From an uncultured cyanobacterium (lineage in GTDB: Bacteria; Cyanobacteriota; Cyanobacteriia; PCC-6307; Cyanobiaceae), in contig CAIZQU010000153.1 of NCBI GenBank assembly GCA_903935205.1, forward strand, positions 1 through 57,871: a stretch of 57,871 nt of DNA, written 5' to 3'. The position numbers and the translations under genes are program-made. How positions within the stretch are numbered: the stretch's first letter is position 1; every line of letters begins with the position of its first letter. Below are positions 54,217-57,871 of this stretch, piece after piece. The notes beneath the pieces were generated by a model that was not told where the DNA came from, made no database searches, and saw only the letters and a program-made list of their open reading frames with translations.

Positions 54217-56046
54217 TCAGTCCTGGGGGAGGCAACAGACGCGGAAACCGAGGCTGGGGATGCGGGGGTCCGGGTGGAAGCTGAAGCGGCCAGCCGAGCG
54301 GCAGTCCCTGGGGAGGAGGGGCCACGAGCCGCCGCGCAGCAGCCTGGCGCTCTGATCATCTCCTGACAACCAGGCACGGCCATCGCTGGGGGCTCCATTG
54401 TAGTCGGGATGCCAATGATCCAGGCACCATTCCCACACATTGCCGTGCATGTCATGGAGGCCCCAGGCATTGGCGGGAAACATCCCCACCGGCGTGGTCT
54501 GCTGTCGGTACTCACCCTGGGGGCCGTCGGCATAGGTGAAGTTGGCGTCGTAATTGGCCAGCTCGGCGGTGAGCGTCTGCCCGAAGGAAAAAGGCGTGGC
54601 CGTTCCTGCCCGGCAGGCGTATTCCCATTGCGCTTCGCTGGGCAGGGTGCAGCTGCGGCCCGTATGCAGGCTCAGCCGCTGGCAGAACTCCATGGCGTCG
54701 TGCCAGCTCACCTGCTCCACGGGTCGCTCAGATCCCTTGAAAGCTGACGGATCCGAGTTGAGGGGGCGTCGCACCTTGGGCCAGGCTGCCACGGTGCGCC
54801 ACTGGGCCTGGGTGATCGGAGTCTGCCCGATCAGGAAAGATCGCAATCGCAGCTCATGCTGGGGCCCCTCGTCGTTGGAGCGTTCCGGCTCGCTGGGCGG
54901 CGAACCCATCATAAACCGGCCGGCAGGGATGGAGATCAGCCTGAGCAACACGCCCGGAGCCAGGGTTTCCACATAGGCCCGCACCTGGATCAGGTGTCTT
55001 CTCAGCTGCCAGAGGTCCGCCTGCCGCACCACTTCGCCATGGCTGGTGGAGAGCGGGTACGGGCCCGCCGGGACGCCGTAAGGCCACAACAACCCCTGCG
55101 CCAGCCTTCCCACTCCGATCGCCGCCAGCGGCACACCTCCAGCCGCAATCAGCAGCTGGCGGCGGCTGAGGGGAAGTTGGGCCAGGCCCGGGCCAGGCAG
55201 CATGCGACGCAAATCCGGCGGCAGGGAGATCCCTCCAGCCTGGGCTGCCCGGGCGATTCGCTCCTGCCGGGCACGCTGGCGTTGGGCGGCGACAGCGACC
55301 GCCCGGGCTTCACGTTCCTGGCGCTCTCGATCCTGGCGCTCTCGTTCCTGCTCTCGCTGTTGCTCCCGAGCCGCCGCGGCCTCCCGTTGCCGTTGCTCTC
55401 GTGCCTGTTGCTCCTGCTCCTGCCGCTGTCGTTCCGCCGCCGCCCGCTGGCCCTCCGCAGCAGCAGCAGCCTCCTGGGCTGCGCGTTCCTGGCGCTGTCG
55501 GGCTCGCTGCTCCGACTGTCGCAGGGCCTGGTACACCGCCTCGGCGATGCGCACCAGGGCTAGCCGCTGCTCGGGCGGCCCCATCGCATCGAGGGTCTGC
55601 TCCGGCGGAAGCACTGCCTGGAATGCATGGATCTGGGTATGGCGCACCAGACAGGCGCTCAGGGGCACCCAGAGAATCGTCACCCCCTCCGCTTCCGCCG
55701 CCCGCAGCAGCTCCGGCACCTCCCGGCCCATCACGAACTCCGAGGCAAGAAACTCAGCGCTCACGAGCAGCAGTGCCACCTGGGCGCCCGCCAAGGCGGT
55801 TTCGATCTCCGCAAGCCAGCGATCGCCCGGCTGGATCTGGCTGTCGTCCCAGAGCTGCAGTCGATCACCCTCCTGCCGCAGCAGTGGCGCCATCACCTGG
55901 CGGATGCGCTCCACCCACTCGCGATCGGCCCGGGTATAGCTGATGAACACATGCCGGCGCTCGGAAAATGGCTCGGGCACGCGCTGGGCCGGCTGATTCG
56001 CTGCGTTCGATTGTGGCAGGAAGCGCTGGAGCGAGCCATCGCCCAA
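54217..56046 (-). CDS. TIR - coiled coil - FGE-sulfatase protein, DGR-type target
   Basis: A 609-residue fusion. Residues 30-165: TIR domain (HVFISYTRADREWVERIRQV, LWDDSQIQPGDRW, LLLVSAEFLASEF, candidate catalytic Glu109). Residues 170-275: long Glu/Gln/Arg/Ala coiled coil. Residues 294-320: SRRQLLIAAGGVPLAAIGVG, a membrane segment or Tat-like signal. Residues 365-609: formylglycine-generating-enzyme/C-type-lectin fold (FMMGSPPSEPERSNDEGPQH, SWHDAMEFCQRLS, LPSEAQWEYACRAG, DMHGNVWEWCLDHW, LLRGGSW...GFRVCC). The C-terminus resembles the variable region of diversity-generating retroelements. The start is TTG 56046; GTG 55980 is an alternative. Likely an NAD-consuming or signalling TIR controlled by an extracytoplasmic ligand-binding domain. 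Confidence 0.87.
   Translation of the reverse strand: MGDGSLQRFLPQSNAANQPAQRVPEPFSERRHVFISYTRADREWVERIRQVMAPLLRQEGDRLQLWDDSQIQPGDRWLAEIETALAGAQVALLLVSAEFLASEFVMGREVPELLRAAEAEGVTILWVPLSACLVRHTQIHAFQAVLPPEQTLDAMGPPEQRLALVRIAEAVYQALRQSEQRARQRQERAAQEAAAAAEGQRAAAERQRQEQEQQAREQRQREAAAAREQQREQERERQDRERQEREARAVAVAAQRQRARQERIARAAQAGGISLPPDLRRMLPGPGLAQLPLSRRQLLIAAGGVPLAAIGVGRLAQGLLWPYGVPAGPYPLSTSHGEVVRQADLWQLRRHLIQVRAYVETLAPGVLLRLISIPAGRFMMGSPPSEPERSNDEGPQHELRLRSFLIGQTPITQAQWRTVAAWPKVRRPLNSDPSAFKGSERPVEQVSWHDAMEFCQRLSLHTGRSCTLPSEAQWEYACRAGTATPFSFGQTLTAELANYDANFTYADGPQGEYRQQTTPVGMFPANAWGLHDMHGNVWEWCLDHWHPDYNGAPSDGRAWLSGDDQSARLLRGGSWPLLPRDCRSAGRFSFHPDPRIPSLGFRVCCLPQD
54244..54327 (-). other. Putative DGR variable region in the FGE domain
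   Basis: Codons for residues 574-601. At the positions that are AAC-derived in FGE-type DGR targets (576-578, 581, 586, 588-591, 594, 596-599) the codons are CCC, CTC, CTC, GAC, GGC, TTC, AGC, TTC, CAC, CCC, ATC, CCC, AGC, CTC: all NNC. The surrounding fixed residues (SW, PR, CRSA, R, PD, R, GFR) fit the consensus. Leu as CTC three times is unusual in this CTG-rich genome. No template repeat is visible in the window. Confidence 0.6.
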
Positions 56047-56572
56047 GCGGGCCGCAACCCACAGCTGCCCCCTTCAGCTCCGCCGGAATGGAGAAGCACG
56101 CTGCGTCCCTGGCCCGGCCTGGATCGGCCTGGTCTCACGTCCCCATTCCCCCGGATTGGGGCATCCCTTTCCTCGTGGCCTCGATGGCGGCAGGTTCTAT
56201 CGGCAGCGTGCCATGCAGCGTGCCACTGGGGCGCGACGCTCGACTGGCGACCCGTGCGCGGGATCGAGCGCGAAATCGAGCAGAGCAAGCAGCGTACGCA
56301 GCCAATCGAGCGTGAAATCTTGCGCGTGAACAGCGACAGCGAGCGGATCGAGAAAGAAAGCGATCAGATCAGGAACGAAACGTCCGGCACCGCATCGGGA
56401 TCGAGCAGCAGCAGCAGGGCCTCCACAGGCTCCAGCACGGCGCGGCAATGGGCCACCACCAAGCAACAGCCTGAGCCTGGCCGGGCCGAGATCCAAGCAG
56501 CGGCGTGCCGGCATGGGCTCAGCCACGCGGGGTGCGGCGGCTGGCCGCATGGCTGGACGCCCAGCGCCACGC
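56047..56572. other. 526-bp stretch with only ambiguous open frames
   Basis: Open frames exist on both strands; the reverse one from 56550 has a hydrophobic stretch (FVPDLIAFFLDPLAVAVHAQ, then DFTLDWLRTLLALLDFALDP) that may be a decayed coding region, while the forward one (EREIEQSKQRTQPIEREILR) is its mirror. Neither can be assigned. It should contain the promoter of the TIR-FGE gene. Confidence 0.4.
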
Positions 56573-56598
56573 GTGCCACGTCAGCGATAACGTGGCAC
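56573..56598. promoter_or_regulatory. Perfect 9-8-9 palindrome, putative vapBC operator
   Basis: GTGCCACGT - CAGCGATA - ACGTGGCAC is a perfect inverted repeat ending 17 nt before the antitoxin ATG at 56616. Toxin-antitoxin modules are usually autorepressed by the antitoxin or the complex binding such a site; the AbrB-type antitoxin is the natural candidate. Confidence 0.75.
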
Positions 56599-56615
56599 AA
56601 GCCGAAATCCATGCC

Positions 56616-56879
56616 ATGACGCTGCCCGCCAGGCCGGTGGAGGTGAGCCTCGGGCGTCAGGGGCGTCTGGTGATCCCCGCAGCCCTGCGCCGGTCCCTGG
56701 GGCTGGCCGATGGCGACACCCTGGTGGCCCGGCAGGAGCAGGGAAGGTTGGTGCTGGAGAAGCCCGAAACGATCAAGCAGCGGCTGCGCTCGCGCTTCGC
56801 CAGGGTGCCGGTTGAACGCCAGCTGGTGGATGAACTGCTCGCCGAGCGCCGCCTGGAGGCCCAGCGGGAAGGGGCCTGA
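56616..56879 (+). CDS. AbrB/MazE-fold antitoxin (VapB)
   Basis: An 87-residue antitoxin. VEVSLGRQGRLVIPAALRRS, then LGLADGDTLVARQEQGRLVL, is a swapped-hairpin AbrB DNA-binding domain; the charged tail (RFARVPVERQLVDELLAERR) binds the toxin. Its TGA overlaps the ATG of the toxin by one base (TGATG), ensuring coupled translation. A strong palindrome lies just upstream. Confidence 0.88.
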   Translation: MTLPARPVEVSLGRQGRLVIPAALRRSLGLADGDTLVARQEQGRLVLEKPETIKQRLRSRFARVPVERQLVDELLAERRLEAQREGA

Positions 56880-57259
56880 TGGAGGTGGTGCTGGATGCTT
56901 CCGCGCTGTTGGCCTATCTCAGGCAGGAGCCGGGCGCCGAGGCGGTGGATGGCTGGATCGGTGCCGCCGTGCTCTCGAGCGTGAACTGGGCCGAGGTGAT
57001 GCAGAAGGCCCTGTCCGCTGACGTGGAGGTGGCAGGACTGCGGGAGGATCTGCAAGCCCTGGGTCTGATGGTGGAGCCGTTTTCGGCGGCGGATGCCGAC
57101 ATGGCCGCCCAGCTCTGGCCCCAGACCCGCAGGCACGGCCTGTCGCTGGCGGATCGCGCCTGCCTGAGCCTGGCGCTGCGCCTCAGCCTGCCGGTGCTCA
57201 CCTGTGATCGCGTCTGGGCCGAGCTGGCCCTGCCGTTGGAGATTCGTCTGCTGCGCTGA
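56879..57259 (+). CDS. PIN-domain toxin VapC
   Basis: A 126-residue PIN ribonuclease toxin. Metal-binding acidic residues are Asp6 (VVLDASALLAYL), Glu39 (SSVNWAEVMQK), Asp92 (GLSLADRACLSLAL) and Asp110 (VLTCDRVWAEL). VapC enzymes cleave tRNA or rRNA; the target here is unknown. Unlike the PIN gene at 53710, this frame is intact, and with its AbrB antitoxin it forms a complete module. Confidence 0.88.
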   Translation: MEVVLDASALLAYLRQEPGAEAVDGWIGAAVLSSVNWAEVMQKALSADVEVAGLREDLQALGLMVEPFSAADADMAAQLWPQTRRHGLSLADRACLSLALRLSLPVLTCDRVWAELALPLEIRLLR

Positions 57260-57289
57260 TCGGCGGCCTGGCCCAGGCCAGGCCTGAGC

Positions 57290-57545
57290 GTCCGGGCCGA
57301 TGGCGCGCCAGATCGGGACCACTCCCTGACGGCGCCGCCGCGGCGCTCCTGCATGTTCACCCGCTGGATCGAGACGCTGGAGCAGTTCGATCTGCAGCCG
57401 GCGGCGGCGCTCGGCGTCGCTGGCATCTCCGGCCAGATCCTGCAGAAAGCCCTTCACCAGCGCCGAGAGCGAGGTGTTGAGCTCCGCGGCCCGCAGGCGG
57501 ACCCGCCGATGCACCGCCTCATCCACAGAAACTGTGATGGTCTTC
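57290..57545 (-). pseudogene. Orphan ribbon-helix-helix antitoxin remnant
   Basis: The reverse frame encodes TTKTITVSVDEAVHRRVRLR, then AAELNTSLSALVKGFLQDLA and ERRRRLQIELLQRL, a typical CopG/ribbon-helix-helix antitoxin N-terminus. The natural ATG (CCTATGAG) is one base out of frame, leaving only a GTG inside the domain (57526), and no proper stop follows: the frame runs on antisense to vapC. No partner toxin is adjacent. Probably a decayed antitoxin. Confidence 0.55.
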
Positions 57546-57588
57546 GTGGTCTCATAGGAATGAAGCCTGCCGCCCTTGACTCAGGCCA

Positions 57589-57805
57589 CTGACATCCGCC
57601 CCCGCCACCGCTACCGGGGGAACAACAGCCCCGGTCCTCGAGCAGCTGGAGCGCGAAAACGCCAGGCTCGAGACCTTGATCTCCGGCATCGATCGGCTCT
57701 GCTTGGCGGCCGATCCCAGCTCGGCCCCAACCCCGGAACCGCGAACGATGGCGGCTGTTCCTCGAGCAGATGGCCCAGCGGCTGGAGCCGCAGAGTGGAG
57801 GCTGA
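57589..57805 (+). pseudogene. Frameshifted small coiled-coil gene
   Basis: Beginning at a CTG where an ATG would be expected, the frame reads TSAPATATGGTTAPVLEQLE, then RENARLETLISGIDRLCLAA; it then continues one base out of frame as RERWRLFLEQMAQRLEPQSG and stops at 57803-57805. The total of 217 nt equals 72 codons plus one, consistent with a single frameshift. Leucine-zipper-like heptads suggest a coiled coil. Family unknown. Confidence 0.4.
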
Positions 57806-57871
57806 TCTGAGGGTTGGGACAGGCCTGAGGTAGCGCTGCAGGCCGTGCGGCCTGGATCGAGGCAAAAGCGG

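Noticed and set aside
56047-56572. A gene between the TIR-FGE and vapBC loci
   Set aside because: Candidate frames on both strands mirror each other and match nothing I recognise; no family support.

Overview
The window is from a GC-rich, small-genome unicellular cyanobacterium, most likely of the Cyanobium / Synechococcus (subcluster 5) type. Evidence: photosystem II D2 (psbD), the PSI assembly factor Ycf3, Ycf34, six subunits of the photosynthetic NDH-1 complex (ndhM, F, D, A, I, G, E), the carotenoid genes crtB and crtP plus a zeta-carotene isomerase, the cyanobacterial regulators RpaA, RpaB, RbcR and PedR, the cyanobacterium-specific families UPF0367 and DUF3172, and frequent HIP1-like GCGATCGC octamers. 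GTG and TTG starts and 4-bp ATGA/GTGA overlaps are common, as expected of compact picocyanobacterial genomes.

Layout. 1-8 kb: 5' end of psbD, a UPF0367 gene with an ABC ATPase, tRNA-Asn, rpaA, then a reverse block ctaA-tmk-holB and the forward gene ycf3, whose stop codon opens a 13-bp tandem repeat array. 8.4-15 kb: radA facing away from a forward run rpaB-plsX-fabH-fabD-plsC that couples a master light/redox regulator to phospholipid and fatty acid synthesis. 15-19.5 kb: reverse ycf34-tsaB-ydcF-like, forward cca, an RRM protein and an alpha/beta hydrolase. 19.5-29.5 kb: carotenoid and NDH-1 region: crtP-crtB, ndhM-DUF3172, rbcR, a Z-ISO-type isomerase, ndhF and ndhD. 29.5-33.4 kb: LapA-like protein, scpA, an NDP-sugar pyrophosphorylase, metF, pedR. 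33.4-41.5 kb: a reverse run DUF3352-sixA-gltA-ndhA-ndhI-ndhG-ndhE-nadK-CYTH. 41.5-46.8 kb: rhodanese, hrcA, a stand-alone Anbu proteasome-like protein behind a palindromic site, an AT-richer FkbM methyltransferase, and trpB.

46.8-57.9 kb is different: accessory and partly decayed. It holds a broken nucleotidyltransferase/HI0074 pair, a SWIM / SNF2 / DUF6398-like operon, a truncated Avd-like gene, a Phd-PIN module whose toxin has an in-frame TGA, an intact TIR - coiled coil - membrane segment - FGE-sulfatase protein, an AbrB-VapC module behind a perfect 9-8-9 palindrome, an orphan ribbon-helix-helix antitoxin remnant and a frameshifted coiled-coil gene.

The most interesting observation is that the FGE protein ends in a sequence that looks like the variable region of a diversity-generating retroelement (DGR): all 14 codons at the expected variable positions are NNC. 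An Avd accessory-gene remnant lies downstream on the same strand. No template repeat or complete reverse transcriptase is visible, so this looks like a fossil, or remotely supplied, DGR acting on a TIR sensor-effector.
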